The translations under genes were made by a program, and so were the position numbers. From contig JAJFIS010000050.1 in NCBI GenBank assembly GCA_021774735.1, positions 1 to 50,739 on the forward strand: DNA of 50,739 nt, written 5' to 3'. Below the pieces are notes generated by a model that was not told the DNA's origin, did not search any database, and worked only from the letters and a program-made list of their open reading frames with translations. Numbering within the stretch: position 1 is the first letter of the stretch; the number at the start of each line of letters is the position of its first letter. Origin of the DNA: Alphaproteobacteria bacterium. GTDB lineage: Bacteria > Pseudomonadota > Alphaproteobacteria > Sphingomonadales > Kordiimonadaceae. Shown piece after piece: positions 8,570 to 16,931 of this stretch.

Positions 8570-9505
8570 TTAGGCTTCCGTGTCACCTACGAGAGCAGCT
8601 GCAAACTCTTCTGCATTAAAAGGCTGAAGGTCTTCGATATTTTCACCGACCCCAATGGCATGCACGGGCAGTTTAAATTTCTCAGCGCAAGCCACCAGAA
8701 CACCGCCGCGAGCCGAGCCATCAAGCTTGGTCATGATCAAACCGCTGATGGCGGCGACTTTGCCAAAAATGTCAACTTGGTGCAGGGCATTTTGGCCTGT
8801 TGTTGCGTCTAACACTAACAAAGTATCATGGGGGGCACCCTCTAGCTTTTTGCTAATAACTCGAACTATTTTGCCAAGCTCCGCCATCAGCTCTTCCCGG
8901 TTATGCAAGCGCCCTGCGGTATCAATGATTAAAATATCAATATTTTCAGTGATGGCACGCTCAAGCGCTTCATAGGCCAGTGCCGCCGCATCGCTGCCGA
9001 TGGGCTTGGTGATTACAGGCGCACCAACCCGGTCCCCCCATATCTGTAATTGCTCGACCGCAGCGGCGCGAAACGTGTCGCCAGCTGCCAGCATCACCCG
9101 TTTGCCACCGTCAATATAGCCTTTGGCCATTTTGCCGATAGTGGTGGTTTTGCCGGCACCATTAACCCCGGTCATTAAAATAACATGCGGGCGATTTTCT
9201 GTGTTTATCATCAGTGGCTTGGCAACGGGTGTTAAAATGGCAGATATCTCACTTGCCAAAACCTCGCGCACTTCAATGTCGGATATCTCTTTGTCAAAGC
9301 GGTCCTTCGACAGCGCTTTCGTCACCCGCCCGGCAACGGCGACGCCGAGGTCTGACACGATGAGCAGATCTTCAAGCTCCTCAAGGGTCTCCGCATTGAG
9401 CTTACGCTTTGTGAAGATGCCAGTAACACCGCCGCTGACAGCACTTTTAGACCTAGAAAGTCCAGCTTTTAAGCGTTTAAACCAGCCTTTTTTCTCACTA
9501 CTCAT
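8570..9505 (-). CDS. ftsY: Signal recognition particle receptor FtsY
   Basis: FtsY is the membrane-associated GTPase that docks the SRP-ribosome complex at the Sec translocon. The 311-aa protein carries an N domain (about 25-95) and a G domain with G1 GVNGAGKTTT at 113-122, DTFRAAAVEQL (insertion/box region), G3 DTAGRLHN and G4 TKLDGSARGG. The N-terminal A domain is only about 25 mostly basic residues (KKGWFKRLKAGLSRSK), which is normal for short-A-domain FtsY. The start at 9505 has AGGAC upstream. It follows mtaB by 16 bp and is last in dapF-mtaB-ftsY. It converges with the M19 dipeptidase. Confidence 0.96.
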   Translation of the reverse strand: MSSEKKGWFKRLKAGLSRSKSAVSGGVTGIFTKRKLNAETLEELEDLLIVSDLGVAVAGRVTKALSKDRFDKEISDIEVREVLASEISAILTPVAKPLMINTENRPHVILMTGVNGAGKTTTIGKMAKGYIDGGKRVMLAAGDTFRAAAVEQLQIWGDRVGAPVITKPIGSDAAALAYEALERAITENIDILIIDTAGRLHNREELMAELGKIVRVISKKLEGAPHDTLLVLDATTGQNALHQVDIFGKVAAISGLIMTKLDGSARGGVLVACAEKFKLPVHAIGVGENIEDLQPFNAEEFAAALVGDTEA

Positions 9506-9521
9506 CGGGTGTTAGGTCCTT

Positions 9522-10787
9522 CTATATGCCGGTCATGCTGTTGGCGTCATGTTTTGCAAGGTTCACTGCAATGATATCGCCTACCGCACAGGACTTTTCA
9601 ACCACAACCGGGATAAATTGTTCACTGTGGCCCATGCCACGGCCACTATCATCATGGCGCTCGATTAAAATATTAGCCGTTTGGCCTTCAGCTTTTTTCA
9701 TCAAATTTATCACTTGCACGTCGCCGAGCGCCCGCAGCTTTGCAGCCCGCTCTTTGCGCACAGCCTTCACCACCTGCGGCATCCGCGCGGCAGGGGTGCC
9801 TTCACGGGCGCTATAGGGAAAAATATGTAACCAGGTCAGGTCGCAGGCCTGCACCAGATCAAGTGATTGCTCGAACATTTCTTCCGTCTCGGTTGGGAAG
9901 CCAGCGATTATATCAGCGCCAAAAACCATATCGGGGCGGGCTTTGCGCACCAAATGGCAAAAATCGATCGCATCCTCGCGCATATGGCGGCGCTTCATGC
10001 GCTTAAGCACCATATTGTCGCCCGCCTGCAAGCTCAGATGCAAATGCGGCATCAAACGTGGTTCGCTGATGATGGTCTCCATCAAAGGCGCGTCAACCTC
10101 AATACTGTCAATGCTGCTAATGCGTAGGCGGGGCAGGTCCGGCACTAGTTTCAGAATTTTCTGCACTAACATACCAAGCGTCGGTGTGCCCGGCAGGTCT
10201 GCACCAAAGCTGGTAATATCAACCCCTGTTAGGACAACCTCACCGAAGCCATTGCCCACTAAATTTTTGATCTGGTCAATGATCTCGCCCATGGGGACCG
10301 AGCGGCTGTTGCCCCGACCATAAGGGATAATGCAAAAGGTGCAGCGATGGTCGCAGCCATTTTGGATCTGGACAAAAGCCCGGGTTCGCTCACCGAAACC
10401 CGCAACAAGATGCCCTGCGGTTTCTGTAACCGAGAAAATATCATTAACCTTGGTGCGCTCTAATTTGTCGGTTGCTAGCAGGGTATAGCTGCGGGCTTCC
10501 AGTTTTTCCTGGTTGCCGATCACATGAGCGACCTCGTCCATGGCAGCAAATTGCTCAGGGTCAATTTGGGCCGCACAGCCGGTGACAAGAATGCGGGCAC
10601 CCGGGTGTTCGCGCTTGGTGCGGCGAATGCTTTGGCGGGCTTGGCGAACGGCCTCAGAGGTCACGCTACAAGTGTTAAAAATAACGGTATCGCTCAAACC
10701 GGCTTTTTCGGCGTGGCCGCGCATCACTTCGCTCTCAAATGTGTTCAGGCGGCAGCCAAAGGTGACGATTTCTGGACCTTTGCTCAC
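9522..10787 (-). CDS. mtaB: tRNA t6A37 methylthiotransferase MtaB
   Basis: This 421-aa radical-SAM enzyme adds a methylthio group to N6-threonylcarbamoyladenosine at position 37 of ANN-decoding tRNAs. The N-terminal UPF0004 domain (TFGCRLNTFES with the first cluster cysteine, then NTCSVT and VTGCAA) binds one Fe-S cluster. The radical-SAM motif is CDHRCTFC, followed by IPYGRGNSRS, and a C-terminal TRAM-like region ends the protein. TFGCRLN, rather than TxGCQMN, separates it from MiaB and supports the MtaB subclass. It overlaps dapF by 4 bp (ATGA type) and is followed 16 bp later by ftsY, so the three genes are probably co-translated. Confidence 0.93.
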   Translation of the reverse strand: MSKGPEIVTFGCRLNTFESEVMRGHAEKAGLSDTVIFNTCSVTSEAVRQARQSIRRTKREHPGARILVTGCAAQIDPEQFAAMDEVAHVIGNQEKLEARSYTLLATDKLERTKVNDIFSVTETAGHLVAGFGERTRAFVQIQNGCDHRCTFCIIPYGRGNSRSVPMGEIIDQIKNLVGNGFGEVVLTGVDITSFGADLPGTPTLGMLVQKILKLVPDLPRLRISSIDSIEVDAPLMETIISEPRLMPHLHLSLQAGDNMVLKRMKRRHMREDAIDFCHLVRKARPDMVFGADIIAGFPTETEEMFEQSLDLVQACDLTWLHIFPYSAREGTPAARMPQVVKAVRKERAAKLRALGDVQVINLMKKAEGQTANILIERHDDSGRGMGHSEQFIPVVVEKSCAVGDIIAVNLAKHDANSMTGI

Positions 10788-11605
10788 AGGCTTACCTCAC
10801 CGGTGAAGCTATAACTAACCGGACCGGTCATTTGGACAGAGCCATCATCAAGCCACCGTACTTGTAAGGACCCACCATCCAGTTGGATGGTCGCTGACTT
10901 GCCGATCAGGCCCTTGCGGTTAGCGGCGACCAAAGCAGCGCAGGCAGCTGAGCCGCATGCCATCGTGATACCAGCACCGCGTTCCCACACTTTCAGGCGA
11001 ATGTTATTTTCTGATACTGCGGCAACGCTGATATTGGCGCACTCGGGAAACATAGCGTGATGCTCAAGCGCCAGTCCGGCATTTTCAAGCCCAGCTGCGT
11101 CAACATCATCCACGAAGAACACAGCATGGGGGTTGCCAATATTCACCGCACCCGGACTTGTAAGCTCGCCGTGGGTTAAATCCATTGCAATGGTATTGTC
11201 GTTGCTCTTTAGGGGAATATCTTGCCAAGCTGTGCGGGCAGGGCCCATATTCACGGTAACTTGGTCGCCTAATTGCTTGGCCCGTAAAAGGCCAGCATCC
11301 GTTTCGATAATCGCGGTTTCACTGTCGCTTTCCCGCAATAATATATCACCGACACAGCGGCTTGCATTGCCGCATGCGCCCACTTTGCTGCCATCGCTAT
11401 TCCATATTTCCATGAACACTTGGGCTTTTTCGCTTGGTTTCAACACTATCAGCTGGTCACAGCCTACCCCATGGCGGCGATCTGCAATCTCCTGCACCTG
11501 CCGGGATGTTAGGTTTAACGCTTCATCGCGGGCATCGAATATGACAAAGTCATTGCCAAGTCCGTGCATCTTGATAAAGCTGCGATATGTCTGGTCATTG
11601 TTCAT
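10784..11605 (-). CDS. dapF: Diaminopimelate epimerase
   Basis: DapF converts LL- to meso-diaminopimelate for lysine and peptidoglycan synthesis. The 273-aa sequence opens with FIKMHGLGNDFVIFDAR, the DapF N-terminal signature. The two catalytic thiols are in ACGNASRC and in ITMACGSAACAA, arranged as in the pseudo-symmetric PLP-independent epimerases, and GNPHAVFF is also present. Start ATG is at 11605. It is first in the dapF-mtaB-ftsY operon, an arrangement common in alphaproteobacteria. Partner enzymes asd and lysA are encoded elsewhere in this window. Confidence 0.96.
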   Translation of the reverse strand: MNNDQTYRSFIKMHGLGNDFVIFDARDEALNLTSRQVQEIADRRHGVGCDQLIVLKPSEKAQVFMEIWNSDGSKVGACGNASRCVGDILLRESDSETAIIETDAGLLRAKQLGDQVTVNMGPARTAWQDIPLKSNDNTIAMDLTHGELTSPGAVNIGNPHAVFFVDDVDAAGLENAGLALEHHAMFPECANISVAAVSENNIRLKVWERGAGITMACGSAACAALVAANRKGLIGKSATIQLDGGSLQVRWLDDGSVQMTGPVSYSFTGEVSL

Positions 11606-11696
11606 AGGTTCGCCTTATATGGTTTAGGCTAACATAAAGTCCAGTGTTTTGGTGGCAATAAGGCCCGCAGTAATGGAGCAATAGGCAAGGAATGAT

Positions 11697-12656
11697 ATGA
11701 GTGAAATCATTTTTCATATTGGCGCACACCGCTGTGGCTCGACCGCTATTCAAAATTTACTCAAAGCCAATATGGATGCCTTGGTGGAAAAGGGTATTCA
11801 CTGCTATTTTCGCAAACGCATTGAAAAGCACCCAAAGCTGATCGCTTTGCACAGCTTGCACCGCTCTTCGCTGATGGTGCCTTTTGCCAACATGCGCGTG
11901 AGAGAAATTGCGGCTGCGCTTAATGATCTCGGGCATGTTATTATCAGCGAAGAAAATTTACCCGGGCCGATGGTTGGGGTGAAGGACCAGCGCCTGTACC
12001 CTGGGTTAGATGGCTTTATGCGCAGGCTAGCGGCACTGAAAACCCAGCTAGAGCGACCTATGCGGATTATTATGGCGGTGCGACGGCAGGACCGCATGAT
12101 AGAAAGTCTTTATGCCTTTCGGGTAACAAAGGGCTATGTGAACTCATTTGATGCTTTTGTGAAAAGCCTGTCACTGGATGATTTTCATTGGGGCAGGTTA
12201 TTGGACGCCGCGCAAAAACATGGGTTGCAGGACCAAATTCAATTTATGCCGCTTGAAGGCATGACTGCCGATACCATTAGCGGCATGTTAGCGGTGCCCT
12301 TAGCGGGGGAATTGTCGGGCAATAGCAGCTTAAAAGAAGCCCAGTTAAATCTGTGGCGGGCTATGGTGGTGGAAGCTGTTCGCTTGAGCGAGCCGAAGCC
12401 CCGCCAAGCGCTGATAAATTACCTACGCCAAGTGGAAGCGCAGCCTTCAGCGACTATATTGTGTGACGCTGCGGAAGAGGCAGGCGTTGACATATCCATA
12501 GAACAAGCAACCAATGCACTACACAGGGCGAGTGGTATGGAGCCCGCATTATTTGATGCTGGTGCAAGAGCAAAAATTCTCGCCCGCTTTAAAGACGGCA
12601 ATGCGACTTTTCTAAGCGCCGATCAGGTGCAAGCACCTGCCGACATTTGGGGCTAA
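11697..12656 (+). CDS. Sulfotransferase-like (P-loop) protein
   Basis: A 319-aa protein whose N-terminus IIFHIGAHRCGSTAIQ (residues 4-19) matches the 5'-phosphosulfate-binding loop of PAPS-dependent sulfotransferases and related bacterial proteins with HIGxxKTGST. A second region, VRRQDRMIESLYAFRV near 128-143, resembles the 3'-phosphate-binding segment, where Arg and Ser contact PAPS. The substrate cannot be guessed: there is no glycan, capsule or sulfate-activation gene nearby. It is a single gene between divergent dapF and the convergent transporter gene, so it is probably its own transcription unit. The family call is likely; enzymatic activity is inference. Confidence 0.65.
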   Translation: MSEIIFHIGAHRCGSTAIQNLLKANMDALVEKGIHCYFRKRIEKHPKLIALHSLHRSSLMVPFANMRVREIAAALNDLGHVIISEENLPGPMVGVKDQRLYPGLDGFMRRLAALKTQLERPMRIIMAVRRQDRMIESLYAFRVTKGYVNSFDAFVKSLSLDDFHWGRLLDAAQKHGLQDQIQFMPLEGMTADTISGMLAVPLAGELSGNSSLKEAQLNLWRAMVVEAVRLSEPKPRQALINYLRQVEAQPSATILCDAAEEAGVDISIEQATNALHRASGMEPALFDAGARAKILARFKDGNATFLSADQVQAPADIWG

Positions 12657-12667
12657 AACACTGGCGG

Positions 12668-14131
12668 CTAAAACACCAGCGGTACAAGCGCGTAGCACAT
12701 GCCCGCAACGACAAATGTTCCAAAAACATTTAACCACAAGCCCGCGCGCGCCATTTGCGGGATGGAGACAAAACCGCTTGAATAGATAACGGCATTGGGT
12801 GCGGTCGCCACCGGCAGCATGAAGGCACAGCTTGCCGCCATGGCGGTGGGGGCGGCTAGCAAGATCGGGCTGATATCGGCGCTCGTTGCTACTGCGGCTA
12901 AAACCGGCACTAAGGCGGCGGTGGTGGCGGTATTGCTGGTAAGCTCGGTCAGGAAAATTACCACACCAACGATGACCAATATCAGGGCCAGAAGTGGCAA
13001 GGTTGCCATGCTACCAAGGCCAGTACCGAGCCAAAGGGCGACACCGGTAACCTTGATCGCCGCAGCCAGCGACAGGCCGCCACCAAATAAAATCAATACG
13101 CCCCATGGCAGTTGAACCGCATATTCCCAGTTCAGCAGAAAGTCTTTTTTGTCTTTGCTACCAGACGGCAGCAGGAACATAGCCAGCGCCCCGATAATGG
13201 CAATGCCCATGTCGGACAAATGCTCCAGCCCGCTGATTTTATTGAGCAGCGGTCTTGTGCTCCACATTAAAGCCATAGACAAGAAAACCAGTGCCACGCG
13301 AACTTCTGGCGCCGTAATGCGGCCCAGTGATTGGTACGCGCTTTGCACAACGTCGCCGCCACCAGTGGCATCACCAGCTTCGAACGGAAACACTAATTTC
13401 ACCAGCACAAGCCACGCCAGCGGCACCATAACGATCACAACAGGCACACCCAGCATCATCCACTGGGCAAAGCCTATTGGATTGCCGGTTTCTTGCTCCA
13501 TGAAGCTGGCGAGATAGGCGTTTGGCGGGGTACCAATTAGCGTACCAAGACCGCCGATGGACGCCGCCCATGCACAGCCAATAAGCAGCGCCACGGTAAA
13601 GCGGTGGCTTTTGGCCTTGTCGCCCAAAACACTATGAGCCACGGAAAGCGCAATTGGTACCATCATTAAGGTGGTGGCGGTATTTGATATCCACATTGAA
13701 AGCAAGGCACTGGCCACCATAAAGCCTCCGATCAAACTTGCTGGATGGCCGCCAACTTTCGATAGGATGAACAGGGCAATACGCTTGTGCAAATTCCAAC
13801 GCTGCATCCCCATGGCGACAATGAAACCACCCAGAAGCAGAAATATCACCGGGCTAGCATAGGGCATTGAGGCCCCGCGCAGGTCCGTGACGCCAAACAA
13901 AGGCAACAGGGCAAGGGGTATCAAGCTGGTCGCAGGCACGGGGATGGCCTCGGTCGCCCACCAGACCGCCATTAAGCTGGCGACGGCAATAACCGCCCAG
14001 CCGTTGCTTGACAGGCCGTCTGGCACTGGAAGCATCCAAATGACTATGGCCGCTATTGGGCCAAGCACCAGCCCAATATTTTGGTAACGGGCTCGTGTAC
14101 TTACTGCTGTGTTTACTTCTGAATTATTCAT
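12668..14131 (-). CDS. SLC13/DASS-type sodium-coupled dicarboxylate transporter
   Basis: A 487-aa polytopic membrane protein of the divalent anion:Na+ symporter family, which imports succinate, malate or related anions. The two inverted-repeat Ser-Asn-Thr signatures that hold Na+ and substrate are visible as SNTATTLMMVP in the first half and SNTATTAALVP in the second. Other family marks are WWATEAIPVPATSLIP near the N-terminus and GGLGTLIGTPPNA. The start at 14131 has a strong GGGGAGGG ribosome binding site. Import of C4-dicarboxylates would feed the TCA cycle enzymes also encoded here (sdhCDAB). Sulfate or citrate as substrate is a possible alternative. Confidence 0.88.
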   Translation of the reverse strand: MNNSEVNTAVSTRARYQNIGLVLGPIAAIVIWMLPVPDGLSSNGWAVIAVASLMAVWWATEAIPVPATSLIPLALLPLFGVTDLRGASMPYASPVIFLLLGGFIVAMGMQRWNLHKRIALFILSKVGGHPASLIGGFMVASALLSMWISNTATTLMMVPIALSVAHSVLGDKAKSHRFTVALLIGCAWAASIGGLGTLIGTPPNAYLASFMEQETGNPIGFAQWMMLGVPVVIVMVPLAWLVLVKLVFPFEAGDATGGGDVVQSAYQSLGRITAPEVRVALVFLSMALMWSTRPLLNKISGLEHLSDMGIAIIGALAMFLLPSGSKDKKDFLLNWEYAVQLPWGVLILFGGGLSLAAAIKVTGVALWLGTGLGSMATLPLLALILVIVGVVIFLTELTSNTATTAALVPVLAAVATSADISPILLAAPTAMAASCAFMLPVATAPNAVIYSSGFVSIPQMARAGLWLNVFGTFVVAGMCYALVPLVF

Positions 14132-14184
14132 AACCCTCCCCAGATTATTTTTTATTTAGCCTTAACGGGTGGCTGCGGTAAAGT

Positions 14185-14390
14185 TATATTTGGTCCCATA
14201 GGCTGGCTTGTAGAGCCTTGTCTCTTGACTCTGATCACTTTGAGGGGTAGGAAACGCACGCTTCCATAACGAATCTACATTCGTCCGCGCCCAAGGGTGC
14301 TCATCAGTCAGCGAGTTTCGCCCACTGGTGCGTTTGTGGTTGATGATTTGTAAGCATTGTTTTTGAAAGGCCTGCAAGTTGAGGGGCCCG
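14185..14390 (+). ncRNA. Candidate structured RNA upstream of ffh (unclassified)
   Basis: This gene-free interval folds by eye into a nested structure. GGTCCC (14192-14197) pairs with GGGGCC (14383-14388). TGGCTTGTAG-GCCTT (14204-14219, one bulged A) pairs with AAGGCCTGCAAGTTG (14367-14381). TGATCAC (14232-14238) pairs with GTGGTTG (14336-14342), and AAACGCAC (14252-14259) pairs exactly with GTGCGTTT (14328-14335). Inside are three small hairpins: 14269-14284, 14287-14300 and 14311-14321. Several G-U pairs favour the plus strand as the RNA. A 13-nt unpaired 5' strand (14239-14251) gives a 6S-like bubble, but I cannot confirm 6S or any riboswitch class. It ends 24 nt before the ffh start, so it could be a leader or a separate small RNA. 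Confidence 0.4.
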
Positions 14391-14414
14391 AAACTTTAAA
14401 AGGACTAAGACAGC

Positions 14415-15785
14415 ATGTTTGACAGCTTGTCAGATAAACTTGGTGGTATTTTTGACGGTCTTAAACGCCGTGGTGCGCTGAAAGAAGCCGACGTTATTGC
14501 AGCCCTGCGGGAAGTGCGCGTGGCTTTGCTGGAAGCTGACGTTGCGCTGCCTGTGGTTAAAAGCTTCATCGATAAAGTACGCACCAAAGCGGTTGGTGCA
14601 TCGGTCCTTAAGTCGGTCACTCCCGGTCAACAAGTTGTTAAAATTGTTAATGACGAACTTGTGGCTATGCTTGGCAGTGACAGTGTTGGCATTTCAGTGG
14701 ACGGCCTGCCGCCGGTTGTGGTGATGGTGGTCGGCCTGCAAGGCTCTGGTAAAACCACTACGACGGCCAAAATTGCCAAGCGGATTTCTGAAAAAGATAA
14801 GAAAAAAGTCCTGATGGCGTCGCTGGATGTTCGCCGTCCTGCTGCTCAAGAACAATTAAAAATACTCGGCGAGCAAATTGACGTTAAAACCCTGCCGATA
14901 ATTGCTGGCCAGACACCCGTGAATATCGCTGAGCGCGCCCTGCAAGCCGCACGCCTGCAAGGCTTTGATGTTGTGATGCTGGATACCGCAGGTCGCTTGC
15001 ATGTGGACACGGCGCTAATGGCCGAAGTGCAAGCAGTGCGGGGTGCGACGAACCCGCAAGAGACCTTGTTGGTGGCCGATAGCCTGACCGGCCAAGACGC
15101 GGTAAATGTAGCGCGGGAATTTGATGCTCAAGTTAGCATAACCGGTGTTGTTCTAACCCGGATGGACGGCGATGGCCGTGGCGGTGCCGCGCTTTCCATG
15201 CGCCATGTTACCGGCAAGCCGATCAAGCTGGTTGGTACCGGCGAAAAGATGGACGCGCTGGAAGATTTCCACCCTGAGCGGGTCGCAAGCCGCATTTTGG
15301 GTATGGGCGATGTGGTTAGCTTGGTTGAGAAAGCCGGCGAGACCATTGAGAAAGAAGACGCTGAGCGCATGGCCAAAAAAATGGCCAAAGGGCAGTTCGA
15401 TCTGAACGACCTGCGCGACCAGCTGCGTCAAATGAAAAAAATGGGCGGCATGAAAAGCGTGCTCGGTATGTTGCCCGGCATGGGCAAGATGAAGCAGGCC
15501 GCCGCCGGGGCCCAAATGAACGACAGTGTTTTTCGCCGCCAAGAAGCGATCATCAATTCGATGACGCCGAAGGAGCGCTTAAAACCCGCAATGATTAACG
15601 CAAGCCGCAAAAAGCGGATTGCAGCAGGCTCAGGCGTGGGCGTGCCAGAGGTTAATAAACTTCTGAAAATGCATATGCAGATGGCTAAAATGATGAGGAA
15701 AATGTCCAAGATGGGCAAATCTGGCCGGATGCCACAACCGGGGCAAATGCCGCCGGGCTTTGAAAACTTGATACCCCGGGGCTAA
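14415..15785 (+). CDS. ffh: Signal recognition particle protein Ffh (SRP54)
   Basis: Ffh binds the signal sequence of nascent inner-membrane proteins together with 4.5S RNA and delivers them to FtsY. The 456-aa protein shows an N domain (1-95), a G domain with G1 GLQGSGKTTT at 107-116, DVRRPAAQEQL, DTAGRLHVD and TRMDGDGRGGAAL, and a C-terminal M domain very rich in methionine (many MKKM, MGKM and MRKMSKM runs). The signal-peptide-binding and RNA-binding region includes RKKRIAAGSG. A ribosome binding site AAAAGGAC precedes the ATG. It starts the classic ffh-rpsP-rimM-trmD-rplS block; rpsP follows after 72 bp. Confidence 0.97.
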   Translation: MFDSLSDKLGGIFDGLKRRGALKEADVIAALREVRVALLEADVALPVVKSFIDKVRTKAVGASVLKSVTPGQQVVKIVNDELVAMLGSDSVGISVDGLPPVVVMVVGLQGSGKTTTTAKIAKRISEKDKKKVLMASLDVRRPAAQEQLKILGEQIDVKTLPIIAGQTPVNIAERALQAARLQGFDVVMLDTAGRLHVDTALMAEVQAVRGATNPQETLLVADSLTGQDAVNVAREFDAQVSITGVVLTRMDGDGRGGAALSMRHVTGKPIKLVGTGEKMDALEDFHPERVASRILGMGDVVSLVEKAGETIEKEDAERMAKKMAKGQFDLNDLRDQLRQMKKMGGMKSVLGMLPGMGKMKQAAAGAQMNDSVFRRQEAIINSMTPKERLKPAMINASRKKRIAAGSGVGVPEVNKLLKMHMQMAKMMRKMSKMGKSGRMPQPGQMPPGFENLIPRG

Positions 15786-15797
15786 CGCCGCGCAGTA

Positions 15798-15832
15798 TTG
15801 CTGAAATTTGAACCTATTGGATAATATTATCC
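15798..15832 (+). promoter_or_regulatory. Possible rpsP promoter with perfect 14-bp palindrome
   Basis: The short ffh-rpsP gap contains GGATAATATTATCC at 15819-15832, a perfect palindrome. A TAATAT inside it (15822-15827) could serve as a -10 box, with TTGCTG (15798-15803) 18 bp upstream as a weak -35. The palindrome could be an operator or a chance AT-rich symmetry. Confidence 0.3.
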
Positions 15833-15857
15833 GCTAAAAAACCGAAAGGAAGCCAAA

Positions 15858-16283
15858 ATGGCTATTTCAATCCGTCTCTCCCGTGGTGGAGCAAAAAAAC
15901 GTCCTTACTACCGTATTGTTGTGGCTGATAGCCGCGCCCCGCGTGATGGCCGTTATATAGAGCGAGTGGGCACCCATAACCCAATGCTTGCTAAAGACGA
16001 CGCTGACCGCGTTATTTTGAATGAAGAGCGCATCAAAGAATGGATGGCAAAAGGCGCACGTCCTTCTGACCGTGTTTCCCGTTTCTTGGAAGCTGCGGGC
16101 ATTTTGACCGCTAAGACACGTAACAACCCTAACAAAGGCAAGCCGGGCGATAAGGCTGTTGAGCGCGTTGAAGAAAAGCGTGAAAAAGCAGAAGCGCTTA
16201 AGGCCGCAGCGGCTGAAGCTGCAGCAGCACCTGCTCCAGCGCCCGCCGAAGAAGCACCAGCTGAGGAAGCTGCTGAAGCTTAA
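15858..16283 (+). CDS. rpsP: 30S ribosomal protein S16
   Basis: S16 is a small-subunit assembly protein that binds 16S rRNA. The first 80 or so residues are the conserved core ([59 protein letters not shown]). The 141-aa protein is longer than the roughly 82-aa E. coli form because of a charged, then Ala/Pro/Glu-rich C-terminal tail (about 100-141). Such tails are common in alphaproteobacterial S16 and are probably disordered. Ribosome binding site GAAAGGAAG precedes the ATG. rimM starts 27 bp after the stop. Confidence 0.97.
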   Translation: MAISIRLSRGGAKKRPYYRIVVADSRAPRDGRYIERVGTHNPMLAKDDADRVILNEERIKEWMAKGARPSDRVSRFLEAAGILTAKTRNNPNKGKPGDKAVERVEEKREKAEALKAAAAEAAAAPAPAPAEEAPAEEAAEA

Positions 16284-16310
16284 GGCATTCGCTGAAAAGG
16301 GGCTGAACAC

Positions 16311-16931
16311 ATGTCCAACGTAAATGACGATAAACGCCAGCAAGGCGTTGATGGTAATTGGATATGTGTGGGTGCCTTTGCAGGAAAACACGGAGTGCGC
16401 GGCCATATAAAGCTGCGCACTTTCACGGACGACCCACTGGCGATTTTTGACTTTCAACAGGTACACCTTGGTGCAGACGGCAAAGCCATCCAGTTGAAGA
16501 AGAAAAACCAAACCAAAAATGGCTATACCGTTCAGCTAGACGGTGTAACCACCCCTGAAGCGGCACAAGCACTGAATGGCAGCAAACTTTTTGTGCCACG
16601 CAGTGCATTGAGCGAACATGATGAGAATGCGGCTGACGGAGACGAATATTTTCTGGCCGACCTAATTGGTTTGAAAGTTCTGTCTTTGAAGGGCGACCCT
16701 TTGGGCCATGTGCGCAGCGTTGAAAATTTTGGCGCTGAGGATCTGATAGAGATAAATTTATTTGATCCGGTTAAGGGCCTTGGGCAATTTGTTTTTGTGC
16801 CTTTCCGTGTTGCATTAGTGCCTGTAGTGGGCATCAAAGCGGGCACAATATCCGTGGATATGGACGCTTGGTTGGCGCTGCAGGAAACTGTCGAATCAGC
16901 TGATAACTCAGAAGCTGAATTGGATGACTGA
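16311..16931 (+). CDS. rimM: Ribosome maturation factor RimM
   Basis: RimM binds ribosomal protein S19 and helps mature the head of the 30S subunit. The 206-aa protein has the N-terminal RimM barrel ([20 protein letters not shown]) and a C-terminal PRC-barrel ([25 protein letters not shown], ending in [13 protein letters not shown]). It has a longer acidic C-terminal end than E. coli RimM. It lies between rpsP and trmD as in most proteobacteria, and its last 8 bp overlap the start of trmD, implying translational coupling. Confidence 0.95.
   Translation: MSNVNDDKRQQGVDGNWICVGAFAGKHGVRGHIKLRTFTDDPLAIFDFQQVHLGADGKAIQLKKKNQTKNGYTVQLDGVTTPEAAQALNGSKLFVPRSALSEHDENAADGDEYFLADLIGLKVLSLKGDPLGHVRSVENFGAEDLIEINLFDPVKGLGQFVFVPFRVALVPVVGIKAGTISVDMDAWLALQETVESADNSEAELDD

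Noticed and set aside
14162-14377. 71-codon minus-strand frame in the ffh upstream gap
   Set aside because: No homology recognised, and the interval is better explained by nested RNA helices with plus-strand G-U pairs.
15867-16511. Minus-strand open frame of 214 codons over rpsP and rimM
   Set aside because: It is antisense to two strongly conserved genes, has no recognisable domain and no ribosome binding site.
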